DNA of 64,000 nucleotides, taken from NCBI GenBank assembly GCA_024760545.1, contig CP060501.1, positions 186,001 through 250,000 on the forward strand. The letters run 5' to 3'. The DNA comes from Nitrospira sp. (GTDB lineage: Bacteria; Nitrospirota; Nitrospiria; Nitrospirales; Nitrospiraceae). The translations under genes were made by a program, and so were the position numbers. Below, piece after piece: positions 32,708 through 42,941 of this stretch; positions within the stretch are counted from its first letter, which is position 1, and every line of letters starts with the position of its first letter. Below the pieces are notes generated by a model. It had not been told where the DNA came from. It did no database searches and was given only the letters and a program-made list of their open reading frames with translations.

Positions 32708-33019
32708 CTATGAGTTGCGAAACGGGAAATCGGTCCGGGGCATGACGGAGGATGGGTCCTGAGGAATCGGCAGCTGGACGTGGACAACACGATCGAGCGG
32801 GGAGTTCTCCTCATCGATATGGTGTGTCAGAGCCTTGGGATGCGCTCGAAACTCGCAAACGATGCGGAAATCATTCTCGTACGGATAACTTTCCGCCATT
32901 TCAAAACCGATGCGATTCCGTTCGGGTTGACAATCCTCATACGTGGCAAAGGTGTTCAGCACTGTGGCGGGACTTACACCGGCAGGGGGTGTCAACAAGA
33001 CAATCAAGAGAAGCCACAT
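32708..33019 (-). CDS. Small exported protein of unknown function
   Basis: 103 aa from the ATG at 33019, chosen because it begins a signal peptide (MWLLLIVLLTPPAGVSPA); a longer frame from 33079 adds 20 polar residues. The mature part has two cysteines (YEDCQPERNRIGFEMAE, FRIVCEFR), a possible disulfide. Unknown function. Confidence 0.5.
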   Translation of the reverse strand: MWLLLIVLLTPPAGVSPATVLNTFATYEDCQPERNRIGFEMAESYPYENDFRIVCEFRAHPKALTHHIDEENSPLDRVVHVQLPIPQDPSSVMPRTDFPFRNS

Positions 33020-33223
33020 GATCAGCCCTCGTTTGTCATCATACAGACACTCATATTCTCGTGTCAGAGTGTCACTCACAACCGTCTAGCTGTCCAGTAC
33101 TTTCCTTAATGTGCTCACCCGCCATCCTATACACGAGAATGAATCATGAATAAGTTTAACCAAACGAGGGCACATCCACTATTGGAGTAAACCCTAGGGC
33201 AGTCGGTCACGCGTACATATCCG

Positions 33224-36200
33224 ATGCATGGTAAGATGCGGCCGATGCCTCTCGCACAGTTTCATCCGATTATTGCCGAATGGTTTTCTTCGCGTGTCGG
33301 TCGGCCGACTGACGTCCAAATCCAAGCCTGGCCAGCGATTCACTCCGGAGCGGATGCGTTGATTGCCGCGCCGACCGGTTCAGGCAAAACCCTCGCAGCC
33401 TTTCTTGCCTGTATCGATAGCTTGTTCAAGCAGGCCCTTGCCCGCGAACTTGATGACCACACGCAGGTTCTCTACATATCGCCCCTCAAAGCTCTCAGTA
33501 ACGACGTTCAGAAAAATCTGCAGAAACCGCTGGTCGAGATCGGGCACTTGGCACTGCAAGCCGGGCTCTTGATGCCGGAGCTGCGTGTCTTAGTACGGAC
33601 CGGGGACACCCCGATGGCGGATCGCCAGCACATGCTCAAGCGGCCACCCCACATTCTCGTCACGACTCCGGAGTCATTGTTTATTCTATTGACTGCCGAA
33701 AAGAGTCGACGGCTTTTGCAGACGGTACGAACGGTCATCGTCGACGAAATTCATGCTCTCGCACCCAACAAGCGCGGTGCGCACCTTGCGCTGTCGTTGG
33801 AACGCTTGGAAGCCCTGACGATGAAGAACCCGCAGAGGATCGGACTCTCTGCAACGCAAAAACCGATCGAATTGGTGGCGGACTTTCTGGTAGGCGCTCG
33901 GTCTCGTCCGACGATCATCGACGTGGGGCATCGACGGGAGTTGGATCTTGCGGTCGAGGTGCCCAAGGACGAGTTGAGCGCGGTCGCGACGAACGCCATC
34001 TGGTCCGATGTCTATGACCGTGTTGCAGAACTCGTCCGACAACATCGCTCGACGCTGGTGTTCGTGAATACTCGGCGGCTGGCGGAGCGAGTGTCACACT
34101 ATTTGGAGGATCGCCTGCGAGACCTTGGACCGGACGCGGTGGCAGCCCATCACGGCAGTCTCTCGAGGCAGATCCGGCTGTCGACCGAAGAGCGACTGAA
34201 AAGCGGTCAAACACGCGTGGTGATCGCAACCGCTTCGCTGGAACTGGGTATCGATGTCGGGACCGTTGATCTGGTTTGCCAGATCGGTTCGCCCCGAGCC
34301 ATTGCGACAGGTTTGCAGCGGATCGGTCGTGCGGGGCATTGGGTCACCGCCATTCCCAAGGGCCGTCTCTTCGCGATGACCCGGGACGAATTGCTGGAGT
34401 GTGGAGCATTGGTACGAGCCATTCGCGACGGCGCGCTGGACCAGATCGAGATCCCGACTGCGCCGATGGATATTTTGGCGCAGCAGCTTGTGGCTGCGGC
34501 CGCTACCCAAATCTGGACGGAAGAAGATCTTTTCGCCCTGTGTCGGCGGGCCTATCCGTACCGAGATCTGTCCCATGAGGAATTTTCTCAGATCCTTCGC
34601 ATGCTGGCGGATGGTATCGCGACACAACGGGGGCGAGGGCTCGCATACCTCTACCATGACCGGATCAATCATCGGCTCAAAGGAAGACGAGGGGCGCGAT
34701 TGGCGGCGATCACGTCGGGTGGTGCTATTCCCGATACCGCCAATTATGCCGTTGTGGCTGAGCCGGAGGGAACCGTGGTGGGCTCCGTCGACGAAGACTT
34801 TGCGGTTGAAAGTCTTGCCGGTGACATCATGCTCCTCGGCAACACATCGTGGCGAATCAAAGGGGTTGAAGCGGGAAAGGTGCGAGTGGAGGATGCGCAA
34901 GGGGCTCCGCCCAACATTCCGTTTTGGCGAGGAGAGGCTCCGTCTCGGACAACCGAGCTGTCTGCTGCGGTGGCGTCTCTGCGGCAAGCGATTGCCGATA
35001 GGGTGACTTCACCTGTTCCCGATTCGAGCCGTCAGCGCTCAGCGATCAGCTTTCTGAGGACGGAGTGTGCATTGGATCAACGCGGGGCTGAGCAGGCGGC
35101 GGCATACGTCGCCTCAGGGATCGCAGTGTTAGGCGCCGTGCCAACCCAGGACCGCATCATCGCCGAGCGGTTTTTCGATGAGAGCGGGGGCATGCAGTTG
35201 GTGCTCCATGCTCCGTTCGGCGGACGGATCAACAAGGCCTGGGGACTCGCGCTGCGCAAGCGGTTCTGCGTCACCTTTGATTTCGAATTGCAGGCGGCTG
35301 CGACCGACAATGGAATCGTCATTTCCTTGGGTGAGCGCCACAGTTTTCCGCTCGAGTCAGTGTTCGGCTATCTCCATAGCCGCACGGTTCGGGACGTGTT
35401 GATTCAAGCGCTGTTGCAGGCGCCGATGTTTATGACGAGGTGGCGGTGGAACCTGAGTCGCGCGCTGATGCTCCTTCGTTTTTCCGGCGGCAAGAAAGTC
35501 CCGCCTCAGATTCAGCGGATGAAAGCGGAGGATTTGATGGCGGCTGTGTTTCCTGATGCTCTCGCATGCCAGGATAATATGGTCGGTGAACGTACGAGGC
35601 AGATTCCGGATCATCCATTGGTGGCCGAGACCGTACGCGATTGCTTGACGGAGGCCATGGACCTTGATGGGCTGACACGACTGCTTACGAGAATAGAGAC
35701 CGGAACAATCGAATGCCTTGCCATGGATACGCCGACACCGTCACCGTTGTCCCATGAAATCTTGAATGCCAATCCCTATGCCTTTTTGGATGATGCGCCG
35801 CTGGAGGAGCGTCGGGCACGGGCGGTGGAAATGCGGCGAACGCTTCCCGCAGAAATGGCCGGCCAGGTCGGCGCGCTCGATCCGGCGGCAATAGAGGAAG
35901 TGCAGCGGGAGTCATGGCCCGTGGTTCGCGATCCGGATGAACTACACGATGCGCTGCTGACCCTGGTTTGGTTACCCGCTGAGGAAGCGAAGGAGTGGGC
36001 GGCGCACATATCGCGATTGGTCGATGAGGGGCGGGCAGTTCAGTCGTCAATACAGGCGGATGGGCATGAGGCGAAGGGATGGGTGGCAACAGAGAATCGG
36101 GACAGCGTAGAACGACTGTTCATCGCCGGCGACGATGCGACCCTTGATGCCATGGTTCTTGGCTGGATGGAGAGCATCGGTTCGACAACCACAAACAAGT

Positions 36201-37552
36201 TGGCTGAACGTCTGCATCTTCCGGTTGATGCGATCAACACCTCAATGGTTCGGCTCGAGAGTTCCGGCCAAGTCTTGCGCGGCCAGTTCCGATCTTATTC
36301 AGTGATCGACTCCCGGCATTCCTCGCAATCCGGGCTTGAAACGCCCGAGTGGTGTCACCGCCGTCTGCTGGCTCGTATCCATCGTCTGACCATCGGTATG
36401 TTGCGCAAAGAGGTGGAGCCGGTCACGGCATTGGAATTTATGCGGTTCTTAATGCAATGGCAGCATGTCCTACCCGGATCACGTCAGCATGGTGAAGCCG
36501 GTCTGCAGCAAGTGATCGGGCAACTCGCGGGATTCGAGGCGGCGGCCTCCGCGTGGGAACCACAGCTCTTGCGGTTGCGCATGGCCAAGTACGAGCCGGA
36601 ACTCTTGGATCGACTCTGTCTGAGCGGAGCGGTGAGCTGGGGACGGCTCTCGCCTCATCCCAATTTGGTGCTTGATAATGACCGGAACCGACGCCGGATC
36701 ATACCCACGAGCGTCGCTCCCATCAGTCTGTTTCCGCGTGAGGACAGTGAATGGCTGATGCAGGTCTTGCGTGGAGAGACAGCCGCAACCGGATCGGATT
36801 CTGCACTGCATTTGAGTTCGGTGGCGCAAAATCTGCGTCGTGCATTGCAGGAACACGGCGCAAGCTTCTTTGCCGATCTGGTCCGGATCACACACGATCT
36901 TCCGGCGGAAGTGGAACACGGACTGTGGGAACTTGTGGCAGCAGGGTTTGTGACGGCAGATGGGTTCGACAACCTTCGAGCCCTGATGGATCCGCATCGG
37001 CGTCGTGCCGAGGGTCGTGAACGAGCTCGTCGACCCCGGCATTCAACTGGACGGTGGTCGCTGCTCCGGTCAACGAAGCCCGCAGTGGTCAGCACGCAGT
37101 TTCCGGTTGCAGCGACTTCGGCGCCTCACACGGAGCAGGTGGCTCGCCAGCTCCTGCGCCGTTATGGCGTGGTGTTTCGAGATGTGCTGGCGCGGGAATC
37201 GTTGGTTCAGTCATGGCGAGATCTTCTTGTGCAGTATCGGCGCATGGAGATGGCCGGCGAGGCGCGAGGCGGGAGATTTGTGAGCGGATTTACCGGAGAA
37301 CAGTTTGCGTTGCCGGAGGCGGTGGAGTCGCTGCGAGCGATGCGAAATAAAGGAATATCTCCCGGCACCGGCCACGAGGTCAAACTCTCAGCGACGGATC
37401 CCTTAAATCTTGCCGGTGTGATTCTCCCAGGACCGCGCATTCCATCGGTGCCGACGAATTTCTTGGTGTTCAGGGATGGCGCACTCGTGCGGACGGTGAT
37501 CGGGCGTCAACACGAAACAACGCTTTCCGTCCTAGAGCAGGCCGTCACGTGA
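33224..37552 (+). CDS. lhr: Large ATP-dependent helicase Lhr
   Basis: 1442 aa. Superfamily 2 helicase with a Q-like motif PTDVQIQAWPAI, Walker A APTGSGKT (about residue 50), motif II DEIH, motif III LSAT, and a helicase C-terminal domain with VIATASLELGIDVG and QRIGRAGH. A long Lhr-specific region follows, including the winged-helix and beta-barrel domains of the Lhr core and the bacterial Lhr C-terminal extension. Full-length bacterial Lhr proteins are of similar size. It acts as a 3'-5' helicase in DNA repair. Alternative starts at 33236 or 33245 are possible. Confidence 0.92.
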   Translation: MHGKMRPMPLAQFHPIIAEWFSSRVGRPTDVQIQAWPAIHSGADALIAAPTGSGKTLAAFLACIDSLFKQALARELDDHTQVLYISPLKALSNDVQKNLQKPLVEIGHLALQAGLLMPELRVLVRTGDTPMADRQHMLKRPPHILVTTPESLFILLTAEKSRRLLQTVRTVIVDEIHALAPNKRGAHLALSLERLEALTMKNPQRIGLSATQKPIELVADFLVGARSRPTIIDVGHRRELDLAVEVPKDELSAVATNAIWSDVYDRVAELVRQHRSTLVFVNTRRLAERVSHYLEDRLRDLGPDAVAAHHGSLSRQIRLSTEERLKSGQTRVVIATASLELGIDVGTVDLVCQIGSPRAIATGLQRIGRAGHWVTAIPKGRLFAMTRDELLECGALVRAIRDGALDQIEIPTAPMDILAQQLVAAAATQIWTEEDLFALCRRAYPYRDLSHEEFSQILRMLADGIATQRGRGLAYLYHDRINHRLKGRRGARLAAITSGGAIPDTANYAVVAEPEGTVVGSVDEDFAVESLAGDIMLLGNTSWRIKGVEAGKVRVEDAQGAPPNIPFWRGEAPSRTTELSAAVASLRQAIADRVTSPVPDSSRQRSAISFLRTECALDQRGAEQAAAYVASGIAVLGAVPTQDRIIAERFFDESGGMQLVLHAPFGGRINKAWGLALRKRFCVTFDFELQAAATDNGIVISLGERHSFPLESVFGYLHSRTVRDVLIQALLQAPMFMTRWRWNLSRALMLLRFSGGKKVPPQIQRMKAEDLMAAVFPDALACQDNMVGERTRQIPDHPLVAETVRDCLTEAMDLDGLTRLLTRIETGTIECLAMDTPTPSPLSHEILNANPYAFLDDAPLEERRARAVEMRRTLPAEMAGQVGALDPAAIEEVQRESWPVVRDPDELHDALLTLVWLPAEEAKEWAAHISRLVDEGRAVQSSIQADGHEAKGWVATENRDSVERLFIAGDDATLDAMVLGWMESIGSTTTNKLAERLHLPVDAINTSMVRLESSGQVLRGQFRSYSVIDSRHSSQSGLETPEWCHRRLLARIHRLTIGMLRKEVEPVTALEFMRFLMQWQHVLPGSRQHGEAGLQQVIGQLAGFEAAASAWEPQLLRLRMAKYEPELLDRLCLSGAVSWGRLSPHPNLVLDNDRNRRRIIPTSVAPISLFPREDSEWLMQVLRGETAATGSDSALHLSSVAQNLRRALQEHGASFFADLVRITHDLPAEVEHGLWELVAAGFVTADGFDNLRALMDPHRRRAEGRERARRPRHSTGRWSLLRSTKPAVVSTQFPVAATSAPHTEQVARQLLRRYGVVFRDVLARESLVQSWRDLLVQYRRMEMAGEARGGRFVSGFTGEQFALPEAVESLRAMRNKGISPGTGHEVKLSATDPLNLAGVILPGPRIPSVPTNFLVFRDGALVRTVIGRQHETTLSVLEQAVT

Positions 37553-37571
37553 TGTGATGCCTGAAGTCGGA

Positions 37572-37970
37572 CTATCGGGCGAATGCCTTGGATATGTCCC
37601 TGAGCTGCGCCAGCAGCGATGTGGAATCCTTGCCTACTGTTTCGGCATAACCTGCCTGGGCAGCGGAGAAAAATGCCGATTGGTGATTCCCGGGAACTCC
37701 CAACAACCTGCCCACCGATGCCAGGTATTCTCCCCGCCCTGCCGCCAGATCTTGCTGTAGATTTTCTTGATTGAAGGACACAAAGGCCGCCGCCTTGAAG
37801 TCCGGCTTGATCTGGCCGTCTTCGCTCCACCAAGCCGCTCCGGATGTCGTGCCGGTGATATTGGAGGTCGTGTCGGTGGTCTGATTGAACGTAGCCTTGA
37901 GGGTGCAACCGGTGAGTCCGAGCATCATGCTTGCACCGGCGATCACGACACTTTTTATTAGGATTCGCAT
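37572..37970 (-). CDS. Lipoprotein of unknown function
   Basis: 132 aa with a lipobox (LGLTGCT, Cys ~22) after a hydrophobic stretch. The mature part begins with a Thr/Asn-rich linker (NQTTDTTSNITGTTSG), then a helical domain (AAAFVSFNQENLQQDLAAGRGEYLASV). The overall pattern is like small DUF3015-type lipoproteins of unknown role, but that link is tentative. Confidence 0.65.
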   Translation of the reverse strand: MRILIKSVVIAGASMMLGLTGCTLKATFNQTTDTTSNITGTTSGAAWWSEDGQIKPDFKAAAFVSFNQENLQQDLAAGRGEYLASVGRLLGVPGNHQSAFFSAAQAGYAETVGKDSTSLLAQLRDISKAFAR

Positions 37971-38107
37971 AGGCCCTCCTTGCTGTAGGTCGGTATCGAT
38001 ACGGAAGTGACCGACACTATAGCACAGCGTGCCTTAAGCTGGTCTGATTATTGACCGATAGGGGAGTGGCGGAAGACTGAGCCCATTCTCATGAGTGGGA
38101 GAGATCC

Positions 38108-39040
38108 ATGCCGGTTGAAGCACTGACCAAATTTGATCCCCAACAGTTTTTTAACCTGCGTCCCATAGCCAATGCCGGCCTGCGTCGGTTGGATACTCAA
38201 GTCAGCCAAATGGCGATTTCCAATGATGTGTCCGGCCGCCTGAGCGTGACGACCACGGACGGGGACACTATTGTGCTGACAGCCGACGTCGGGTCCGACT
38301 ATCGAACCGGCAATTTTCACTCTCATGTCGAGACTGCTCAAGGAGCCGTGAATGTTGGAGCGAGTTCTGCGCAATATGCCTTTCAACGGAACTTCGGCGT
38401 CGAGGTAAAGGGCGATCTGAACGAGCAGGAGCTGCATGATCTTGGGAATCTCTTCCAGAAGCTCTCCGGAATTTTTCACGGCTTCTTTCAGGGCCAGGAT
38501 GAGGAGGCGAGGTCTCACACCGTCAACCTTGCTAAACAGTTCAGCGAGTCAGCAACCTTCTCCAGTCTCGATTTGAGTGTGGAGGTCGTGCGATCGGTCA
38601 CGGTGGTTGCGGCCTCAGCAGTTACCGCGGGTGGGGCGCCAGCGACGGCGGCGGAGATCCCGCAACCGTCCAACGGTACCACGGCGCCCACCCCGCCATC
38701 GGATTCGTCCGAGAGGGGCTCTCTCACGACGCCGATGAAGAATGCCCCACTTGCGTCGCTCATCAAACAGGTAATCGATGCGCTGAAGGAAACCGAGGCT
38801 GAGGTGCACAAATTCCAGGCGTATCTTCCGGAGTTCTTCGACAAACTCCGCGAGAGCCTCATGAGAGATTTACCGGGTGAGCCAAAACCAACAGCCGATG
38901 AGCCGGATCGTGCCGTTGCGCAGAATCCGGATCAAGCGCCATCAACTCCAAGAAATGGCAGCGTGCATCTCGCCTACAGCTCGGTGAATCTGGCCACATT
39001 TTCGTTCTCACGCACAGCCGCCATTGAGTTGGTCTCCTGA
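38108..39040 (+). CDS. Protein of unknown function
   Basis: 310 aa. The N-terminal ~130 residues look like a beta-rich domain (SGRLSVTTTDGDTIVLTADVG, VEVKGDLNEQELHDLGNLF), then a Pro/Ser/Thr linker (about 190-225) and a helical segment (LIKQVIDALKETEAEVHKFQ). There is no signal peptide. Ribosome binding site GGGAG before the ATG at 38108. Family not recognised. Confidence 0.65.
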   Translation: MPVEALTKFDPQQFFNLRPIANAGLRRLDTQVSQMAISNDVSGRLSVTTTDGDTIVLTADVGSDYRTGNFHSHVETAQGAVNVGASSAQYAFQRNFGVEVKGDLNEQELHDLGNLFQKLSGIFHGFFQGQDEEARSHTVNLAKQFSESATFSSLDLSVEVVRSVTVVAASAVTAGGAPATAAEIPQPSNGTTAPTPPSDSSERGSLTTPMKNAPLASLIKQVIDALKETEAEVHKFQAYLPEFFDKLRESLMRDLPGEPKPTADEPDRAVAQNPDQAPSTPRNGSVHLAYSSVNLATFSFSRTAAIELVS

Positions 39041-39106
39041 TCAGACGGGTTGAGCGAGCCCGACTCTGTCCGCCACAACCTCCGTCAACACACCCGTGTC
39101 TTATAG

Positions 39107-39415
39107 TCACGCTCCCTTGAAGGCATGTGTGCCGTGAGTGATCGCTCCGCCGGCACGAAGGGCGGCAGCGACAAGCACGGCTTCCGCAATCTCAGCATCC
39201 GAGGCACCCGCCTGGCGCGCGTTGTTCGCATGGATGTCGATGCAATAGGGACATTGCGTCGTGAATGCGACGCCGAGTGCAATCAGCTCCTTGTACTTGC
39301 TCGACAGCGTACCTTCCGCCAAGGCAGCCTTGTCGAACGCCACAAACGCTTTCATGGCCTCCGGCGCGTGCACTTCGAGCAGTTTCATCTTCCCTAGGTT
39401 CTTCAAGTCATACAT
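39107..39415 (-). CDS. Carboxymuconolactone-decarboxylase-like (AhpD-type) protein
   Basis: 102 aa. The motif CPYCIDIHANNARQAGASD has the CxxC and downstream His of AhpD-type enzymes, which use the cysteine pair in peroxide/disulfide chemistry. AAGGAGG precedes the ATG. It is transcribed away from the AraC gene and may be a detoxification enzyme. Confidence 0.88.
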   Translation of the reverse strand: MYDLKNLGKMKLLEVHAPEAMKAFVAFDKAALAEGTLSSKYKELIALGVAFTTQCPYCIDIHANNARQAGASDAEIAEAVLVAAALRAGGAITHGTHAFKGA

Positions 39416-39608
39416 GACGACCTCCTTCTGTTCGCGATGGTGATGATCGAACCTGCGTTGTGCTTCTGGAGCACACTATAAAAAGAAGGACGGGTGATTG
39501 CCTTACCCGAGAGACTGATTCTCTTATCAGGAGCATGCTACACTGCGTGTGATTTGACCGGGCGACCGGAAGACTTTGCCGAGACGCCGAATTGCCGCGA
39601 AGAATGAT

Positions 39609-40619
39609 ATGGACGTCTTGTCCGAAGTCCTCAAGACTGTCAAACTCGACGGCGCTGTGTTTTACAATGCGGAATTTTCAGCGCCCTGGTGCTTTTGTTC
39701 ACCTCCTTCCTCGGAGTTGGCTCCGTATCTGTCTGCCGGTGGAAACCACGTCATTATCTTTCACCTCCTGACCGAAGGCCGAGGCTATGCGCACATCGAA
39801 GGAAATCCACGACCGCTTCAGCTTGCTGCCGGCGACCTGGTCATCCTTCCGCACGGCGACCCGCATGCATTGAGAAATGGGCCGTTCGTCAAACCGACAG
39901 ACCACGCGGAACAAGTGAAGCGGGTGTTCGAACAAGGCCTCAACCTTGCCCGTATGGGAGGCGGAGGGGAAATCACCAAATTCATCTGCGGGTATATGGC
40001 CTGCGATCCACAACTCAGCCAACCGTTTTTGGGCGGGCTACCGCCCATTCTGAAAGTCAATGTGCGTACTGACACGGCAAGTCAATGGCTGGAACAAACC
40101 ATCCGGTATTCAGTGGACCACGCGGATCGGGCCCAGCCCGGCAGTCAAGCAGTCCTTGCCAGACTGTCCGAAGTCTTATTCATTGAAGCGCTGCGGCGGT
40201 ATATCGACGTCCTCACTCCTGATCAAAAAGGATGGCTGGCCGGTGTTCGCGACCCGGAAGTTGGAAAGGCGTTGGGCTTGCTGCACCGCCAGCCGGCTTG
40301 TCCGTGGACGATCGCGTCTCTCGCCGAGGAAGTGGGCATTTCGCGATCCGTACTGACGGAGCGGTTCCGGCGGTGTCTCTCGGAGGGTCCGATAGCCTAT
40401 CTCGCGCGGTGGAGGCTTTCCCTCGGTGCGCAACTGCTCGTCTCCACCAGCAACAGCGTGGCGCAGATCGCCAGCGAAGTAGGCTATGAGTCGGAACCGT
40501 CATTCAATCGCGCGTTCAAGCGACAGTTCGGGTTCCCCCCTGCGCGGTTCCGTAGCCGATCGAGAGCGGCGCGTAAGCACGAGAGATCGGCGAGTCAATT
40601 AGAGGGCAGCGCGCAATAG
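39609..40619 (+). CDS. AraC-family transcriptional regulator with cupin domain
   Basis: 336 aa, starting at ATG 39609 (a TTG at 39576 is also in frame). The N-terminal part (HVIIFHLLTEGRGYAHIEG to ILPHGDPHALRNG) is an AraC-type cupin sensor. The C-terminal ~100 residues contain two helix-turn-helix units, with WTIASLAEEVGISRSVLTERFR and VAQIASEVGYESEPSFNRAFKR. It resembles repressors/activators of AhpD- and DJ-1-type detoxification genes, and such genes flank it on both sides. Confidence 0.9.
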   Translation: MDVLSEVLKTVKLDGAVFYNAEFSAPWCFCSPPSSELAPYLSAGGNHVIIFHLLTEGRGYAHIEGNPRPLQLAAGDLVILPHGDPHALRNGPFVKPTDHAEQVKRVFEQGLNLARMGGGGEITKFICGYMACDPQLSQPFLGGLPPILKVNVRTDTASQWLEQTIRYSVDHADRAQPGSQAVLARLSEVLFIEALRRYIDVLTPDQKGWLAGVRDPEVGKALGLLHRQPACPWTIASLAEEVGISRSVLTERFRRCLSEGPIAYLARWRLSLGAQLLVSTSNSVAQIASEVGYESEPSFNRAFKRQFGFPPARFRSRSRAARKHERSASQLEGSAQ

Positions 40620-40638
40620 GACCATCCAAGGAGAGACC

Positions 40639-40947
40639 ATGCTAGAACTCAGGCCGGTCTGCGAGCAATGCTGCAAGGCCTTGCCGCCGAACTCCACCGA
40701 AGCGCGCATCTGCAGCTATGAATGTACGTACTGCTCCGACTGTGTTGAACACGTGCTGGCCAATGTCTGTCCCAATTGCGGCGGAGGGTTCGTGCCGCGC
40801 CCCATCAGACCCTCAAGGAACTGGAAAGGCGACAACTTCCTTGGTAAGGATCCGGCTAGCACAAAGGTCAAGCACCGGTCCGTGGATGTTGGCGCTCATC
40901 AACTGTTTTCGCAGAGGATTCGTGCCATTCCGCCGGAAGAGAGATAA
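40639..40947 (+). CDS. DUF1272 cysteine-rich protein
   Basis: 102 aa. Cysteines are spaced as in DUF1272: MLELRPVCEQCCKALPPN, CSYECTYCSDCVE and NVCPNCGGGF, enough for two zinc sites. It begins 19 bp after the AraC gene with AAGGAGAG before the ATG. It is a cytoplasmic, probably zinc-binding protein. Confidence 0.9.
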   Translation: MLELRPVCEQCCKALPPNSTEARICSYECTYCSDCVEHVLANVCPNCGGGFVPRPIRPSRNWKGDNFLGKDPASTKVKHRSVDVGAHQLFSQRIRAIPPEER

Positions 40948-41003
40948 CGCATGATACGACGAACGAGCAGGGGAGTGATCTCCCATCTTCGTCGTACACA
41001 CCA

Positions 41004-41579
41004 ATGAAGACCGCCTTTATCATCTTTGACCGTATGACGATGCTGGATTTCATCGGCGTGTATGATCCACTGACGCGCTTGAAGTCGATGGGATTGATGC
41101 CCGAGTTTACCTGGGACATCTGCGCCATGAGCGAGGACGTTGTTGATGACAAAAACCTCCGCATCGAGCCGTCCGTCGTGGGCCGCCCGCTTTCGGGCTA
41201 TGATCTGCTTGTAGTGCCTGGCGGGCTGGGAACGCGGGAACTACGGCATGATCGGGCATTTGTTGAATGGATACGAACTTCGGAGCCGGTCAAACTGAAA
41301 GCATCGGTCTGCACCGGCTCTCTCTTGCTGGGGGCGGCGGGCTTCTTGAAAGACAAACGCGCGACAACCCATCCGAAGGCCTTCAAAGAGTTACGGGAAT
41401 ATTGTGCGCAGGTCGTCAATGACCGTGTGGTGGATGAAGGAAATGTCGTTACGGCACGAGGCGTGACCTCCGGTATTGATCTTGGGCTTTACCTGGTCGA
41501 GCGTTTCGCTGGTGTGGAAGTACGGACTCGAATCACGACGCAAATGGATTATCCTGATGTTTCGCAAACAGCGACGTAA
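41004..41579 (+). CDS. DJ-1/PfpI-family protein (first copy)
   Basis: 191 aa. DJ-1/PfpI fold with LLVVPGGLGTRELR and the nucleophile elbow SVCTGSLLLGAAGFL; the Cys is at about residue 102. The C-terminal part carries the usual ARGVTSGIDLGLYLVE. It resembles isonitrile hydratase / ThiJ-like members, but several functions exist in this family. It is related to the gene at 42151. Confidence 0.88.
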   Translation: MKTAFIIFDRMTMLDFIGVYDPLTRLKSMGLMPEFTWDICAMSEDVVDDKNLRIEPSVVGRPLSGYDLLVVPGGLGTRELRHDRAFVEWIRTSEPVKLKASVCTGSLLLGAAGFLKDKRATTHPKAFKELREYCAQVVNDRVVDEGNVVTARGVTSGIDLGLYLVERFAGVEVRTRITTQMDYPDVSQTAT

Positions 41580-41699
41580 GCTGCATGATTTCTTTCAACA
41601 TGCGGCCTTCGCGATTCGTGCGTAACAGTATGAACTCGTCGCGTTACCGGCCAAAGCATCAGTGACTCAGACTGATACCAAGTATGCGCGTGTTTTCTG

Positions 41700-42047
41700 T
41701 TACCGAGCTTTCTGCGGAAATTCTGGAGCAGGTGGGTGCGCAGGAGTGGGAGGTGCAGGAGCAGGCTGAAATGTCTGGTTGTTCAATTGAAGGGGAGGGC
41801 CGAGGTTCATCGATGGACTTGGCGGTGGCTGTATGATGGTATGACGGCTGCCGCCAGGCGGATCGATAGTCGTCTCTACATTTCCTTGGGGATCCTTGTA
41901 TACTTGGACGCCGCCTTCGGAGCCCAGCACTTGGTTCAAGCGTTCCCTTGCGCTAGGCTGTTCAGACCCTCGATCGTCAGATGCGAGGAGCATGCTTGGC
42001 CATACAGTTCCCATTATGATGACGACAAAGACAGTGATCCAGAACAT
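41700..42047 (-). CDS. Small exported proline-rich protein
   Basis: 115 aa. Signal peptide (MFWITVFVVIIMGTVWPSML), then a charged region and a Pro-rich C-terminal tail (PAPAPPTPAHPPAPEFP). The middle part DPQGNVETTIDPPG resembles fragments of small periplasmic proteins. It reads toward the first DJ-1 gene, 120 bp away. Function unknown. Confidence 0.6.
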   Translation of the reverse strand: MFWITVFVVIIMGTVWPSMLLASDDRGSEQPSARERLNQVLGSEGGVQVYKDPQGNVETTIDPPGGSRHTIIQPPPSPSMNLGPPLQLNNQTFQPAPAPPTPAHPPAPEFPQKAR

Positions 42048-42150
42048 GGATTATTATACTGCCGACTGTGAAATCTGCGAAATTATCGAAGCGGAGCTAC
42101 CGCGTGAGGCTCCAGCCGACCGGCTGGCATGGTGGAACGGAGGGTAGAGG

Positions 42151-42813
42151 ATGATTCCAGAGAAGCGTTTGCAAGTGGCGATACTGTTGTACGATGGCAT
42201 GACGGCGCTCGATGCGATCGGCCCATACGAGGTTCTGCAGGCGCCGACGCTCGGCACCGATGTGCGCTTCGTGGCGCGCGAGAAGGGCGTGAAGCGAACC
42301 GACTTCGGCAGGCTCCGGTTGACGGCCGACTATACGCTTGCCGAAACTCCCACCCCTGACATCCTCGTGGTGCCCGGAACTGCGTTTCCGCAGGCGGTAA
42401 TGGGTGATCAGCTTGTTCTGGAATGGATTGCGCAGGCGCACCGGACCACCAAGTGGACCACGTCGGTGTGTACCGGCGCATTGGGCCTGGCAGCCGCCGG
42501 CGTGCTGAACGGGCTGAAGGCCACCACCCATTGGCTGGCGCTCGATGTGCTGAAACAATTCGGCGCGATCCCGACGAAGGAACGGGTTGTCTGTGAGGGC
42601 AAGATTCTCACTGCCGCCGGCGTGTCATCCGGCATCGACATGGCTCTCACATTAGTCGCTGAAGAGTTCGGAGCCGACGCCGCGCAACTCACCCAGCTTC
42701 TCATCGAATACGATCCCCATCCGCCGTTCGATGCCGGCAGCCCCGACAAGGCACCGCCTTCGATCGTGAATACGGCGCGCGAGGAGTTCAGCAAGTTGGT
42801 CGTCATGCCCTAA
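42151..42813 (+). CDS. DJ-1/PfpI-family protein (second copy)
   Basis: 220 aa. Same fold as the gene at 41004: ILVVPGTAFPQAV, nucleophile elbow SVCTGALGLAAAGVLNGLKATTH, AAGVSSGIDMALTLV. The C-terminal extension (~30 residues) is absent from the first copy. GGAGGG precedes the region and the ATG follows GAGGATG. Family call secure, substrate not. Confidence 0.88.
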   Translation: MIPEKRLQVAILLYDGMTALDAIGPYEVLQAPTLGTDVRFVAREKGVKRTDFGRLRLTADYTLAETPTPDILVVPGTAFPQAVMGDQLVLEWIAQAHRTTKWTTSVCTGALGLAAAGVLNGLKATTHWLALDVLKQFGAIPTKERVVCEGKILTAAGVSSGIDMALTLVAEEFGADAAQLTQLLIEYDPHPPFDAGSPDKAPPSIVNTAREEFSKLVVMP

Positions 42814-42941
42814 GCGCATCGAACATGCCAACGGGCTGATTCGCGCAACGTTTCTATTCCTACTCCCATGTCCATTAGTGACTGGTGAACGCGATTGCTG
42901 TACCCGCGTTGTCTGTCTCCGCGTTCAATTCTCCAAAACTT

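Noticed and set aside
34094-34987. 297-codon minus-strand frame inside lhr
   Set aside because: Opposite a region with clear helicase motifs; long antisense frames are common in GC-rich genes.
42046-42147. 33-codon plus-strand frame before the second DJ-1 gene
   Set aside because: No ribosome binding site and no conserved feature.
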